A model generated the notes under the pieces. That model saw only the letters and a program-made list of their open reading frames with translations. It did no database searches and was not told where the DNA came from. From Cristatella mucedo (lineage: Eukaryota; Bryozoa; Phylactolaemata; Cristatellidae), in the NCBI GenBank assembly GCA_009760855.2, contig WPIO01000018.1:2096501-2156500 (forward strand): 60,000 nucleotides of DNA, in the 5' to 3' direction. Position 1 is the first letter of the stretch. Every line of letters starts with the position of its first letter. Below are positions 34,865 through 45,859 of this stretch, piece after piece. The translations under genes and the position numbers were made by a program.

Positions 34865-36110
34865 CTTCCAGCGCCGGCGGCGCACCGCCACTGTTCCGCA
34901 CTCATAGCACTACAGTTATCGTCCACGAACGTCGCTTCCGGCACATCGCGCGAGTTTCTTCTAGCTGCATTGAGCCGCCAGCAGTTGGCGACTCGGCTAC
35001 ACGCACCCTCTATTTCTACGACGACTCTGCCGGCGGCCGCTGGCGCCATCGTCTGCCTCAGGCTGCTGCTGCTGATGCAGCGGCGGCGGCGGCGTAAGCA
35101 GCAGCAGCAGCAGCAGCCTAGTCGCCGAGACAGAGAAAGACGGGCCGTCTCGCAACGGTTCGGTTCTCGGACGTAAAGCTCAGGCGGGAGCCATTTCCGA
35201 GACATCGCGCGCGCTCTCGCGCGAAGCTGAGCGGGCTGCGAGTCGGCTCGGGTAACAGCTCGTACTGCTGCTGCCTAAGCTCGTGGCGTGGGGCTCGCGA
35301 GACGTCGCCCGAGCGCCTTGCCGCGCGAGCGATCCTCTCTCGCCCAGCTTGAGCGCGAGCGAGAGACGCCGCGAGGCTCTCCCGCCGCTATTCAAGAGCG
35401 GCCACCGAAACCGCCGACCTCCTTAGCTACGTCAGCAAGTGAGTCCAACGCCGGCCGACTGAGCGCTCTACGGGAAGAAACGACCGCCCGCCGGCGCTGC
35501 ATGGAAGCTCGTGCAGCGCGCCGATGTCTTGGCGTCCGGCGGTCGAGCGTTCGGCACGATCGCCATCAGCCGATGCGCCTCTTTCAGCGGCGTCGCGCTA
35601 CTGCAGCCGACGGCCGGCCCGAGACCCGCCGGCTTATTTAAGCTCGGGCCGTCTGCAGTCGTGTCGCGCTGGAAAAAAAGAGTACTCGGTCCATCTGCCG
35701 CACTCCTGCGCACAGCTGCGACTTCGGCTCTCGCTGTCCGCTCGCTACCCGGCGCGGACGGCGAGCAGCGAGCGGAGAAGCCGAGGGGGCGGGCCGGGCT
35801 AGCTGGGTAGAACGTCGTTGGACGTGCACTACCGGAGCTGACGTCGGAAGCTGCGAGCTAGCCGCGACTGCTTACCGAGCGGCTCTTGTCGGCGGCGGCG
35901 GCCATTTTTAGCGCGGAGAAGGCTCGCGGGATATTCAGCAGACGTTCGAAGTCTGTCACGGCAGCCGAAAGCTACATACGGCAGCCGCGTCGTATGCAAG
36001 AGGAGCACTCGAACTCCGTCGTCTCGAGCGTGCGTCGCCGAACCGCGAGCGAGGCTGCCCACGCGATCGCAACCCCTTGCAATCTGCCTGGAGTGCCATC
36101 TGGTCAACAA
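34865..36110. other. CpG-rich block, promoter-like
   Basis: GC-rich DNA with a short CAG run (35097-35118), a CAAGTGAGT donor-like site near 35434 and a GCGGCCATTTTTAGC element near 35898 resembling a YY1-type site. No frame could be confirmed. Confidence 0.35.
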
Positions 36111-36111
36111 C

Positions 36112-36620
36112 TATAATGTTATGTAATGTATCTCCGTCTGTAACTCCACAAAGTCATAAAGACCATGTGGGTATTACGCAGGAGAGTTTTGTATAGCGCA
36201 CTCGCAGCCTAAGCGGCTTTCGGTACGCATTCGGTAGCCAACAGACTTCGTCTCACGCAAAAAGAGAAAGTGGGAAGCATAGCAGAGTCAGGAGAGCAGT
36301 TGAGGTAGTGAATAGCATGAAAGTAGCAGCTCAGGACCGCTGAAAAGGATGTGCCATAGTCGGCAGTAGGAGAGTAGCTGTCGTTGCGTAATAATTGTGG
36401 AAGCGAGTTCCACAGTCTAGGACCTGCAGAGCTAAAGCTTCTGTCGCCAACTGTCTTTAAGCGGAGGAATGGGACAGCTAATGATTTATTGTCCACATAG
36501 GACCTGAGGGCGCGAACTGGCTGATACTGATGCACTCTCAAATGCACAAGTGCTGTGCTGATACAATACGCTGCATAATCTCCAAGAGGAGAACGTGGAG
36601 ACGTAAGCGGAGCCGTACAG
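36112..36620 (-). mobile_element. LINE B copy 4, minus strand, relatively intact end
   Basis: The minus frame 36547-36209 contains FLRLKTVGDRSFSSAGPRLW and a preceding VRALRSYVDNKSLAVPF, the LINE B C-terminus, followed by the 3' region and a short ATTAC-type tail at 36113-36128. It is better preserved than the copy at 965. Confidence 0.88.
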
Positions 36621-36719
36621 CTCTAGATTCTGCAGGGGCAGGGCGTTTGGGCAGTTGCTTTTACGTACGCGTCCATCCCAGATTTGCAGTCTGGTCTTTG
36701 CACCGCGGGGCATAACCTA

Positions 36720-37180
36720 AGGTTGAACTTCGTGCACCGCTACTAGCTCCGATGCGACATGCGAGCGGGCTGCGCCCCAGCCCCCCCTTCGGCGGCCCGG
36801 CACGGTTCGAACAACCCGGCATGCGCCTGGGCGACGTAGCCGATTAATTAAGTGCAAATCGACGGGGGAGTCGCGGGACGGGACGGCGACGGAAGCGCAC
36901 GGAGCGTTGGAGCGCAGGGCAGCGACCTGTGCCTATCGCAGCGAGAGCTCCGCTTCTCGAGTGCTGTCTACATAAACGAGGTATTGGCGGCCGCCGCTGC
37001 TTTACCCTACATTGCAGCCGCTCCGGTGCTTTCGAGAGGCGCCGGAGCGGAAGAGCGTTTTCGCTTCCGCTCGCCAGATTCGGCCGTTCGGCCCTCCGGT
37101 GGAAGCCGGCTTGTCTACGCTAGAGCCTCGAGACGCACCTGGTCTCTCTAGCGTCCGGGGACTGCCCGACGTGACGTTCT
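36720..37180. other. CpG-rich block, no gene recognised
   Basis: GC-rich, open on several frames, no splice pairs seen. Confidence 0.4.
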
Positions 37181-37185
37181 ACCGC

Positions 37186-37400
37186 TAAACCATGCATCCT
37201 TTGCAGCGAATATAAAGTGCCTAGAAAGAGATCGAGTTCTATGAGGGCACTAAATAAAATGGATTATCATTATATATATATATATATTATATTTAATTTT
37301 ATATTTTTACATATTATCATTATATTATAAGATACATTAAATTACTATTATATATTATATATTATCATTATTATAATATTATTATTATTGTCATTATTAC
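37186..37400 (+). repeat. Solo LINE A tail followed by AT-rich run
   Basis: GTGCCTAGAAAGAGATCGAG, then TTCTATGAGGGCACTAAAT at 37218-37256. About 140 bases of A/T-only sequence follow, apparently an expanded tail. Confidence 0.75.
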
Positions 37401-38170
37401 GATGCGACGGGTGCCCGAATCAGCACTAACGGCTACCCCGCTCCCCTCAAAAGTCCCCAACCGTCGCTTGTAGTCCTGTTTGGCGGGCGACAAACCCTTG
37501 GCTACCTCCACGGGTAGAGAGCGACTACCTCCGCGACTAGAGAGTGACGCAGCTCTCGCATCTCCGCGACTGTTGCTGCGACTAGCTTCGTGCCAGACAG
37601 GCGACGGCGTAGCTTTAGCCAACTGTTTTGCGCTTTCTCGCCGCAACGCGGCGCCGCCATTCTGGATAGCGCTGGCTTCGCTCAAGGCTGGCGGCGCATT
37701 CTCTGCTAACGTCTCGGCCGCGCTCACCGGCGCAGCTCGGCGCTCGCATCCCGGGTGCGCCGGCGAGAGCGACCGTAAGCGCGCTCTCTCCGGCGCATTC
37801 TCCTGCTCCGCCTTTTCTCTGGCTGCTGCGCTGGCCCCGACCGAGCGACTGGAGCGACTGAGCGCATGCCTCTTCCAGCGGCGTCCAGAGCTGCCGCGTA
37901 GATGGCGAGCGCGCAATCTTGCTCGGGCAACCCCCCTCCCCCCACACACCCGAGCGCACCAAACGCCTGGCTTTTCTGAAAATAATACCTACAGCCATAC
38001 TTGCTGCGCGCGAGCGTATGCCATCTTAGCGTGCAAAGACTCTAACGAAGCTTACAAGAATTGTGCGTCGTCCGTCGGTGACGTCGCGCTTGCGACGTCA
38101 CCGACGGCTACTAGAACGTGGCACCACGTAGCAGTCTCGGCAAAAGCCAGTTCTTTATTCATTCTAGAAT
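37400..38170. other. CpG-rich block with long but unsupported frames
   Basis: Frames of 192 residues (minus) and 232 residues (plus) overlap completely. Neither has recognisable motifs or flanking splice sites, so neither is called. Confidence 0.4.
38072..38107. promoter_or_regulatory. Perfect 16-base inverted repeat with CRE-like core
   Basis: Arms CCGTCGGTGACGTCGC (38072-38087) and its exact complement (38092-38107), loop GCTT. Each arm contains TGACGT, the CREB/ATF half-site. It may be a dimeric binding site, a cruciform or an RNA hairpin if transcribed. Confidence 0.6.
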
Positions 38171-38174
38171 CGCT

Positions 38175-39165
38175 GTAATCCATTGAGGGGCTATCGAGTG
38201 GTCCCAAGTCCAAAGTGGGCCTATCGAGCTGGTAATCGAGTGGCTGTTGCTTTTTTCCGAGCCTTCCTAAGCACCGAAAGTAGGGATACTGCATTCGGCT
38301 TCTAATGAAAAGCGCAACGACCTTGCGTTTTTAAGACCTATTTGATACGGTCAGCTTGCTCTTTGCCCTAATTAACCTGTTTTGCTTTGTGCGTGCTTTG
38401 CATGCTTAGCCGCGCTTGGTTTACGCAGGTTTTGTTGATGCCGGAGGCCAGCTAACCGGCGGCCAGAAGTTGCGGTCGCGAGCGCCACTTTACCGGCCGG
38501 CGGCTGGCCTAGGCACGATCCTGTTCGCTTACGCGTTTTCTCGCTCGAAGCGGCTCAGTGAACGCAGCATGCCATTCAGGTTGACCTTCGGTAATTAACC
38601 CTACTGCCGCGAGTTTTCACAACTCGCTGCAATAGCAATCTAGCTCTCGCTGGGCACTACACAAACGACCTGGCGTTGTCGTTATCGGCCGCTAGCAGCC
38701 GTCGGTGGATTCGCCGACGACCTAGGGCAGCTCTGGCGGAGATGACAGAGGCGGTAGCCAGTATCTGGCGGCGGCGGCGGCGGCGGCGGCTGTAGCCAGC
38801 GTTCCGTTCTTGATCGCTTCTCGATCACCCTTCACAGCGCGTCGCGCCGCAGCTCATGGAGCAGCGCTAGCCACCGGCGGCGGCGCGCGTCGTGGTGGCG
38901 CTGCGAGCGACCTTAGCTGCAGCGCTGCCTGCGCGGCGGCGGCGAAGGCGGCGGCGCCATCGACGGTCCGTAGCCGACACTGCGTCGTGGCCGTCCGTGA
39001 TCATTCCGCAGACGACGCCGACAAGCTCTCCTCGCTGACGGCGAGCTCGCGCGCACCGACCCGCCGCCGCCCCCTCCCAGGGCGCGATCTCGCTGCTTCC
39101 AACTCTGGTGCCCGACCGCGCTTTCGCAGTCAAATAAAGCGTAAAGGCCCATCGGGTCAACTCAT
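38175..39165. other. Mixed then GC-rich DNA, no gene recognised
   Basis: Contains a short (GGC)n run at about 38768-38792. Long frames on both strands from 38810 onward have no support. Confidence 0.4.
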
Positions 39166-39167
39166 TC

Positions 39168-39317
39168 GCGCAGCGGCACAAGAGCCGCCTGGCGCGGTGG
39201 CTATCGCCGCAGCTTGCCGTTGGCAATAGAGCAAGGATCGCGTCCTGTGCTGAAGGACTAGAGCCCACGACCTGGATCTCGAAGAGGCAGCGCCTTGCAC
39301 CCAGGCTAAGACAGTTG
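39168..39317 (-). repeat. SINE2 copy, minus strand
   Basis: Minus strand reads TTAGCCTGGGTGCAAGGCGC, CCAGGTCGTGGGCTCTAGTC, then TATTGCCAACGGCAAGC and GGCGATAGCCACC. This is the SINE2 order; GC-shifted compared with other copies, in keeping with its surroundings. Confidence 0.65.
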
Positions 39318-39319
39318 AC

Positions 39320-40220
39320 TGCTGGTCGCTTGGGAAGATGGTGCGGCGGCTCGAGGACTATCGGCGGCTTAGGTGCCCAGGGCAGGTGCCCAACAGTCGG
39401 CTTTAGGGTGGTGATTCTTTCATTCGACCACCCAACCCCTCCCCCCCGAAGTGGAGACAGAGGCAATACGGAGGCGTACTGCACTGCTGACTGTGGAGAT
39501 GACGTCCATTCTCTCTTGCTCCCGACTTACCGGCATCGATCCAGGCGCGCGAGCGCTCGCAGGTCGCTCATGACTGGATGAGCTGGCAATGAGCTCTGAA
39601 TTCCGCAGGGCTTGCAGCAGCTAATCTGCTTCCTTACCCCACCGGCCAACGCACAGTGCCGATAGCTAATGCAGGTCCCATAGCTGGGACGTAGCCGTAG
39701 GGCTCCAAACAAAGCTGCGGCCGTTTGTCTCGCTGGCTGCTGTACGTTGTATCCGGCGCCAATGCTCGCGGGGCGCGGACTTTGCCATTCAGTAGACCGA
39801 GTCGAGCCTCTATCGGACAAGGGCCGGTAAGCTGGCTTTCTGTATTCAGCAGGCATGCGAGTGTCAATTTACTTCCCCTTCCATACTGCAGAAATTCTAT
39901 AGGATCGGCGAGCGTTCCTCTGCCCTGTGCTACTGCAGCAGCACAGGGCGGATGAAATATTGAGCAGTCGGCGGCCGGCTCAGTCGGTGCTAGCCTCTGG
40001 TCTATTGTGCCAACAGTTTCCAGAGCTCAAAATCCGAGGAAAAAGAAAACTTTTGATGAGCACACGCTAGCCGACAGACTTGCCCTCGAGCAATAAAAAG
40101 TAATCTGCCTGAGTAATCTCGACTGGCTATTCAAAAACGACTTCGTCCCGTTAGCTAAGCACTTTTCTTCTACAGCCATCGCGGTCTAATTTGTGCTATG
40201 TAACGTCGCCGAAATCTCGG
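39320..40220. other. No gene recognised
   Basis: GC-moderate DNA. No repeats or splice-site pairs identified. Confidence 0.4.
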
Positions 40221-40721
40221 TCTTGATTGGATAAAAGCTTGGCAGCGAAGCCACTTCGTGCGTTCGTGACATTGGATCTATATTACAGCCATTCTCTTTA
40301 TTTACACCTCCCGGCCTTCGCTCTTAATCGTGTGCAAGCGGTGCAACACTCAGCAGCCCATCCGAACACTCGTCATCGGTGTGCCTGCTACGCCACACCA
40401 CCTCTGTCGTCTGAGCTTCACTGGCTCCCTATTAAGCACATAATTTACTTTAAAACGCTCTGGTTAGCTTGCAGCTGGTTTCACTCGCTTGCACCAGCCT
40501 ACTTGTCCTTGACCTCTTTGCTCCTTCAGTGTGGTCTCGAACCGTCAACCCCTTGGCTTTCAATCACCTTGCTGTCCATGGCACTAAATTGCAATCTTTT
40601 GGTGATCGAGCCTTCAGCTTGGGTACCACCAAAAGTCTGTGGTCTCGGTTCCGGCAACGGTCGATAGCTGCAATGACCTTGCTGCCATTTTGCATGCTAT
40701 CTCTGACCCTTGGATCTTGAA

Positions 40722-41135
40722 ATATAATGTATCTCCGTCTGTGACTCCACAAAGCCCCACAGAATATGCGCACGCTACACAGATGAGTTTGCATAGCGTA
40801 CTCGCAGCCTAAGCGGCTTTCGGTACGCATTCAGTGCCAAACGAAAGAATAGCACGAGCTGAGCCACTAGATTGGTTTCGCTAGATAGTAGCATAGACGA
40901 AGCAGCTCATGACGAAGGCTGGAGCGGCTGAGCAACTGTCGGCGGCAGGAGAGTAGTTTACATTGCGTAAGAATGGTAGAAGCGAGTTCCACAGCCGACA
41001 TGCAGAGCAAAGGCTTTGACCACGATTGGTCTTTAAGCGGAGCAGTAAAACAGCCAATTTATTGTCCATATAGGACCTGAGGGCACGTGGTGGCTGAAAC
41101 TGGTGCCGCAGTTCAGCTAGGTATGAGCATGTCTC
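40722..41135 (-). mobile_element. LINE B copy 5, minus strand, inside LINE C
   Basis: ATGTATCTCCGTCTGTGACT at its 3' end, then the GCGGCTTTCGGTACGCATTC block and coding remnants (RALRSYMDNKLAVLLLRLKT on the minus strand). Confidence 0.85.
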
Positions 41136-41137
41136 CT

Positions 41138-41217
41138 TTGCACTATATGTATAGTGCCTAGAAAGAGAGTGAGTTCTATGGGAGAGATACGCAGCTGCAT
41201 TATTCTTACTATTATCA
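41138..41217 (+). repeat. LINE A-type tail inside LINE C
   Basis: GTGCCTAGAAAGAGAGTGAG then TTCTATGGGAGAGATACG and an ATT-type tail. Confidence 0.6.
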
Positions 41218-41761
41218 TGGCCTGGCATCACTTAAGTCTCAGGTAAAAGTGCATCTGTTCAGGTCGGCTGTCCCTTCACCCATACGCGGCGATCGTTTTC
41301 GTTCTCGTGTGCTTTGCCTGCAGACACGTGCTCGATTAAGTGCACGTTGCTAGTCAGAGGTCGTAGTAACCGATAGCTTTAAGAACATTTACGATTGGCT
41401 TTACCACTGTGGCCTAATAATACCTACGCTTGCATGCTCGATAATACACGTATCGCTAACCGCTGGTTCTTGATTGTCTTGTGGTAGGTTGCAAAGCGCC
41501 TGTATTTTGACTTAGTTCTCTTACGGGGCTATTCTAATAATATTTTATTGTTATTGCTGTTGTTGTTGCTAATAGAAATTGAGATGCATGGCTCGGCAAT
41601 GAGGGTGATCAAGGAAGTGAATAGCTTGAAATTACTGGCGCAGGAAGGCGAGCGATTGCGCTAGAATTGGAGACGGGCGAGTTGAAGCGCTAGTGTAAAG
41701 ATTGCGTGAGTTACATTGGCTGTGACCATCCAAATAAAAGATTTTCGCACCGACGGTATAG

Positions 41762-41990
41762 TGATAATAATAATGACACCTTCGATATGGTGCCCTCGGA
41801 GAACTCAGTCTCTTTCGAGGCACTTTACATTTGTCTTAAAATGAAAGAGTTGAGAGCTGTATCTATAGAGAACATAAGGGCACGACGAGGCTGAAACTGG
41901 TAGAGCATTTCACATAGGAGCGGAGAAATCTATCCAAGCTGCCCTTGCGCATCGGAGCAATAAGTTTCAGGCTATTTCAGAGGTGCAATG
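41762..41990 (-). mobile_element. LINE A tail joined to a LINE B-like piece, minus strand
   Basis: AATAATAATGACACC and CTCGGAGAACTCAGTCTCTT form the LINE A terminus complement (41764-41830). What follows (AACATAAGGGCACGACGAGG, CTGAAACTGGTAGAGCATTT) resembles LINE B coding-end sequence at 36490-36540 and 41060-41110, so the junction looks chimeric. Confidence 0.5.
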
Positions 41991-42283
41991 CTGGCTACTA
42001 ACTGCCGGCCATTACCGCAGGTTTCCTGGTCACTGGGCTAGCCATTGCCATTGTGGTCCTCTGTAATGCATTACACGTGTAAGTTAAAGCAAATACTCAG
42101 AGATCAAGAGATGCAATCCTTCTGAAAAGACCAAAATCATATCAAGACTCTGCAATGCTAGGGCTCGTGGCTAGGAATTTTGTTTTGCCGATCTAAGAAA
42201 CTGTAAAATGTAGGGGCTAAAATGTGCGTCAACAAAGACTGCAGCTATTCTTGAGTGACTAGCACAGTTTGTTAAACAGAGTG

Positions 42284-42400
42284 ACTGTGGTAGCCCAGCA
42301 GGCTAGGTCCTGGCTCTTCACGACCCTCTGTCGTACGCTCGAATCCGGTGGACAATCTGCTATTGACCGCTGCGAGCTATGGCTCTTCTGCCGCTGCTCA
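42284..42400 (+). repeat. SINE2 copy, plus strand
   Basis: TGGTAGCCCAGCAGGCTAGG, CTGGCTCTTCACGACC, B-box-like CGTACGCTCGAATCCGG, then GACAATCTGCTATTGACCGC, matching the family order. Confidence 0.6.
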
Positions 42401-42754
42401 AGTGACTCCATCAAATCATCTGTTATTGTGTTCATATCTTTCCATAAGCGCGCGCGGTCCCGGTATTGCCAATATTCATCACGATTAAGACAGCAAGGAG
42501 TTTTAGTGAGCTCTCTGGTACAAACAACATCCTTCATTCAACTCGATAGCTGCCGTAGCGCCGGCTAAGTCGATTCGTATCCAGACGCAGGTCAGCCGGT
42601 CCTAGCACTAATCGCACTTCGCTTAATAGCCAGCGAAGTACGAGGCGCCACCGGCATTGAAGCAATAGACGCGGGACGCGGGCGGGGGGGCACGCCCAAA
42701 AATTACTTGAGAGCGCTCGATCGCCTGGGGACTAGGCGGAGTGTAGGCGGACCG

Positions 42755-42771
42755 CCCGCGGCGGCGGGGTG

Positions 42772-42802
<31 letters not shown>

Positions 42803-42815
42803 CGGCGGTTTGACT
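42755..42815. repeat. (CGG)n tract in a GC-rich block
   Basis: A run of CGG units near 42765-42812 in GC-rich DNA (42655-42990). A 14-base direct repeat, GCGCTCGGGTAGCT, follows near 42940-42970. Confidence 0.85.
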
Positions 42816-43329
42816 TGACGAGTCAACCTGCGAATCGAGACCTGAAAATCGCACGACGAGGTAGTAATGCACCACGAGGTTGGGCCGCGGAAGGATTCGA
42901 ACTTGCCAATAGCGAGTGTAGGCACCGTCATCTCCGGCCGGCGCTCGGGTAGCTGCGCTCGGGTAGCTGCACTCGGCGGCAACTCCTCGTTTTCGCTCAA
43001 ACCTACGGCTAACTTGTTGCATTTACGAGAATTAATATTTCATTTTAAAATCTAATATCTAGCCGGAAACTAATATAACTATGAATAGTATATATAGAAA
43101 ATATTAATTAGCCGGAAAACAATGCCAGAGTTTGACCGAAGGGCGACCGGTTATTTAACGGATGTTAAATTTGGAAAAAATGGAAGAAATTTAAGTTTAG
43201 CATGAGAAGCGAGGTAATACCGCACGGATATTACGAATGCGACATGGACAGGAGTACGTGTGGATCGAGCCGTTGGCTGGGCTACTACTGTCGAGGTGCT
43301 TGAAAGAAAAGGGAATCGCTAGAGCGAGC

Positions 43330-43690
43330 GGCAGTCCGCTGGATGAGCTGCCGGCGTGTTAGAAAAAGTGAAGAAACTGTCGCTCGGTCGTCAGAGACCT
43401 CCGTTTCTTCTCGCGCAATGCAAGCGAGCGCATCGAGATTGGGCCACCGTGGCAAAGCATCAGCACGAGAGTAAGCGAGAAAATGCGAGAATCAGGCCGC
43501 CGAGTAGTTCGATTCGAAAGCGAAGCCGGGCTCCCCTGCAGGCATCTTCTCGTCGTCCTCGCGCTGTGCCTGTGGCGCGCGCAACCCAACGAAAAACCCT
43601 AAAAAAACCCGCTCTAATTTGTCTTCTCGTGTTCCTCGCTCGAGTGGCCAACGTGACCCGATTAGCTGACGGCCGCAGTAAGATTTGAAG
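43330..43690. other. GC-rich block, no gene confirmed
   Basis: Frames on both strands; the plus frame ends with a hydrophobic LICLLVFLARVANV. No supporting splice or start context. Confidence 0.3.
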
Positions 43691-43711
43691 CCTGATCAGC
43701 TGATCGGAGGG

Positions 43712-44545
43712 ATAATAATAACAATCATGATACATTTGATATAGCGCCATCAGAAAACTCAGTCTTTCTTAGGCGCTTTGAATTTTCTCCAAAAGAAGCA
43801 CGATCGGATGGTTAGTGATGGTATGCTGAATAAACAACAGGAATAACATGGTTAGGGGTGACGTGCTTAGGGTCAGCATGCAAGTTTGGTTAGTGGCAGC
43901 ATGCACATTATCAATACACATAAGCACATAAAGGACAAATAACAGGGACCCCTAAATTTATGACTGATAGATGTGTTTTAAGTTTATTTATAAATGTGGA
44001 TAAGTCAGGAGATGTTGTGATGAAAGTTGGCAGTCAGTTCCAGGTTTTAGGAGCATGCAAGCTAAAGGCATGGCTTCCAAAGGATTTGAGATTGGTTCGA
44101 GGTTTATGGGTAAACAGTTAGATTCCAAAAAGTGGGTGGTACGATGCATAGCCTGGGGGAGTAAATCTCATAGGTAGATTGGAGCCAAAGAATGAAGGGA
44201 CTTAAAAGTGAGTGACAAAACCTTGAAGTTGATACGTTAGCTTGACTAAGAGCCAGCGAAGCTCGGCGAGAAGTAGTGCGATATGGCAACTGTGACGCTC
44301 ACGACCGACAACCCTAGCTGCAAAGTTTTGAATCGACTGTAAGAGTCCGAGAGCACAGGCTGATAGACCAACAAGCAACGAGTTAGATGAGTCAAGACAG
44401 GCTGTCACAAAAGGAGGAAATTATTTAGATGTTATATCCCTGCCTAAACCAGCGCCAATTCTAGCAGCGTTACGTAGCTGATAGCAGGCAGACGTGGTCG
44501 TCTAACGAAAGGCCACTTTTAAAACATGACAGCCAGATTTCACGT
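43712..44545 (-). mobile_element. LINE A, minus strand
   Basis: Tail complement at 43714-43735, terminal block GAAAACTCAGTCTTTCTTAG near 43755, then C-terminal reverse transcriptase sequence (CLDSSNSLLVGLSACALG and LLQSIQNFAARVVG on the minus strand near 44330-44405). It stops abruptly against a GC-rich block near 44545, fitting a 5'-truncated insertion. Confidence 0.85.
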
Positions 44546-44681
44546 AGCCTCAGCAGGAGATATGCGAAAGCCCTGTCCGCCTCCTCTCCCCTTTGCGCCC
44601 CACGTCCGCCTCCGTCCCGCGAGGTCCGAGCTCCGCTACTCGCGTCGCGCTTTTCGCGCTCGCGGCGGCGCGCACGTTTCC

Positions 44682-44736
44682 GCGCCGCCGCCTCCGCCGC
44701 GCGCGCTATTTGCGCGCGCGGCGGAGGCGGCGGCGC
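44682..44736. promoter_or_regulatory. Perfect 25-base GC hairpin
   Basis: Arms 44682-44706 and 44712-44736 are exact inverted copies (starting GCGCCGCCGCCTCCGCC), loop TATTT. All 25 stem pairs are G-C or C-G except one T-A pair. It lies in a CpG-rich block next to the truncated end of a LINE A. Confidence 0.9.
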
Positions 44737-45137
44737 AGTTTCTCGCACGTGATCGAGAGCGGGAAAGCAAAAGAAAAAAATCTCTGGCCGGGCAGATTCT
44801 AAGCGACAGCCCGGCAGGCGGGCAGGCAAGCGGTGGGCACGCGGGTTGTCGCGGGAGGGGGCGGGCGCAGGCGCTTGCTAATAAACGTTTGGCGACCGAA
44901 TAAACGAAGGCGACCGGAGGCGGCGATGAGGTCGGAGATAGTTGAGGTAGACGTAGTTTGTGAGCGGGCCGTTCTCTCGAAGGTCCCGACTCAAGTCCTA
45001 ATCAAGTTGTAATACTTAGCAATCGCTTGAACAAACCAAATCGAGCGGCAGAGCTAAATACTGCTTGTTTGCTCTGTACGCGACTGGCGCATCTAGGTTC
45101 TCTCTGCATATTGCCATTCGAGTTTACTTGGCCGCTG

Positions 45138-45260
45138 ATGGCGTACTCTTATAACAGCTCAAGAAGCTGCACGATGCTAGAATGCTGTTGCGACGACTGC
45201 CGGTGTTTTCAATCCTCCTCTTCGGAGAGCGCCCACCAGTTGTCATCTGGAAGCTTCTAG
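45138..45260 (+). CDS. Small ORF with a cysteine cluster (weak)
   Basis: A 40-residue frame starts at an ATG followed by G (CTGATGG) and reads MAYSYNSSRSCTMLECCCDD, then CRCFQSSSSESAHQLSSGSF. The ECCCDDCRCF cluster is unusual. It could be a microprotein, the last exon of a gene whose upstream part I cannot see, or a chance frame. No family recognised. Confidence 0.2.
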   Translation: MAYSYNSSRSCTMLECCCDDCRCFQSSSSESAHQLSSGSF

Positions 45261-45364
45261 CTCGGTGAATCCAATCCTTACACTCCAATGCACTGGTGAT
45301 TCGGATCAGCGGCCTCTTAAGAAATAGAAATAAGGTCTTTCAAGGTCTAGCGAGGTGTAGCTCG

Positions 45365-45625
45365 GCCGTGCTTTTTTGCAGCAATTGTAAAGTGCCTAGA
45401 AAGAGACTGAGACCGAGCTAGTTTGGTCCAGCGGTTAAGGAGCTCGCCCCAACTAAGGTCTGGCTGAGGTAGTGGGCTCGAGCCGAGACATATGTGAAGC
45501 GCATGAGTAGAGATTAAGTTCTCTCGGGCGCTATACGAATGAATTATTTAAATTTACTATTTAGTTCTCAGAGGGCGCTTTATCAAAAATATTATTATTA
45601 ATATTGTTATTATTATTATTACGGT
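45365..45625 (+). mobile_element. LINE A tail split by SINE1
   Basis: The left piece (to about 45412) ends in GTGCCTAGAAAGAGACTGAG. The right piece (45558-45625) resumes with TTAGTTCTCAGAGGGCGCTT and an ATT tail. The SINE1 in between is a later insertion. Confidence 0.75.
45415..45548 (+). repeat. SINE1 copy 6, nested in LINE A tail
   Basis: AGTTTGGTCCAGCGGTTAAG, B-box region AGTGGGCTCGAGCCGAG (damaged), then TAGAGATTAAGTTCTCTCGG and GCGCTATACGAATG. Inserted in the same orientation as the LINE tail. Confidence 0.85.
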
Positions 45626-45859
45626 AATCTACCAAAATGGCATCAATAGTAGGAAAGAAAAGATTGTAAAACCAAATCGCTCATACTAAAACACTCTGCA
45701 AAAAATTATAACGATAGTGTAATTGCAATAATCACAATCAAATAGAAACTTTGGTCAATAAAAGTATTCAATGATCGTACCTTGAAAGGGAAGCCAGCAT
45801 TTGAGCCGCCCCAAAATTTAAATGGATTCGAAGAGCGTCACTTCTTCGCCGGATAATAA

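Larger units (their letters stand above)
40225..41570 (+). mobile_element. LINE C, interrupted by LINE B and a LINE A tail
   Basis: The left part (40225-40720) reads LPAFALNRVQAVQHSAA, SELHWLPIKHIIYFKTLW, SLAPAYLS and KLQSFGDRAFSLGTTK across frames, a CR1-type C-terminus clearly different from LINE A and B. It breaks at TGGATCTTGAA (40710-40720). A minus-strand LINE B end (40722-41135) and a LINE A-type tail (41140-41217) follow. Sequence encoding SLKSQVKVHLFRSA, the expected continuation, resumes at about 41230 and leads to a degenerate tail near 41500-41570. Confidence 0.75.

Noticed and set aside
34652-35205. Plus and minus frames of about 170 residues
   Set aside because: Both cross the CA/TG and CAG repeats, which explains their length.
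37371-38178. Overlapping frames of 192 and 232 residues
   Set aside because: Same reason: GC-driven open frames on both strands with no recognisable domain.
42623-43022. 125- and 96-residue minus frames
   Set aside because: Proline/alanine runs come from the (CGG)n tract; no independent support.
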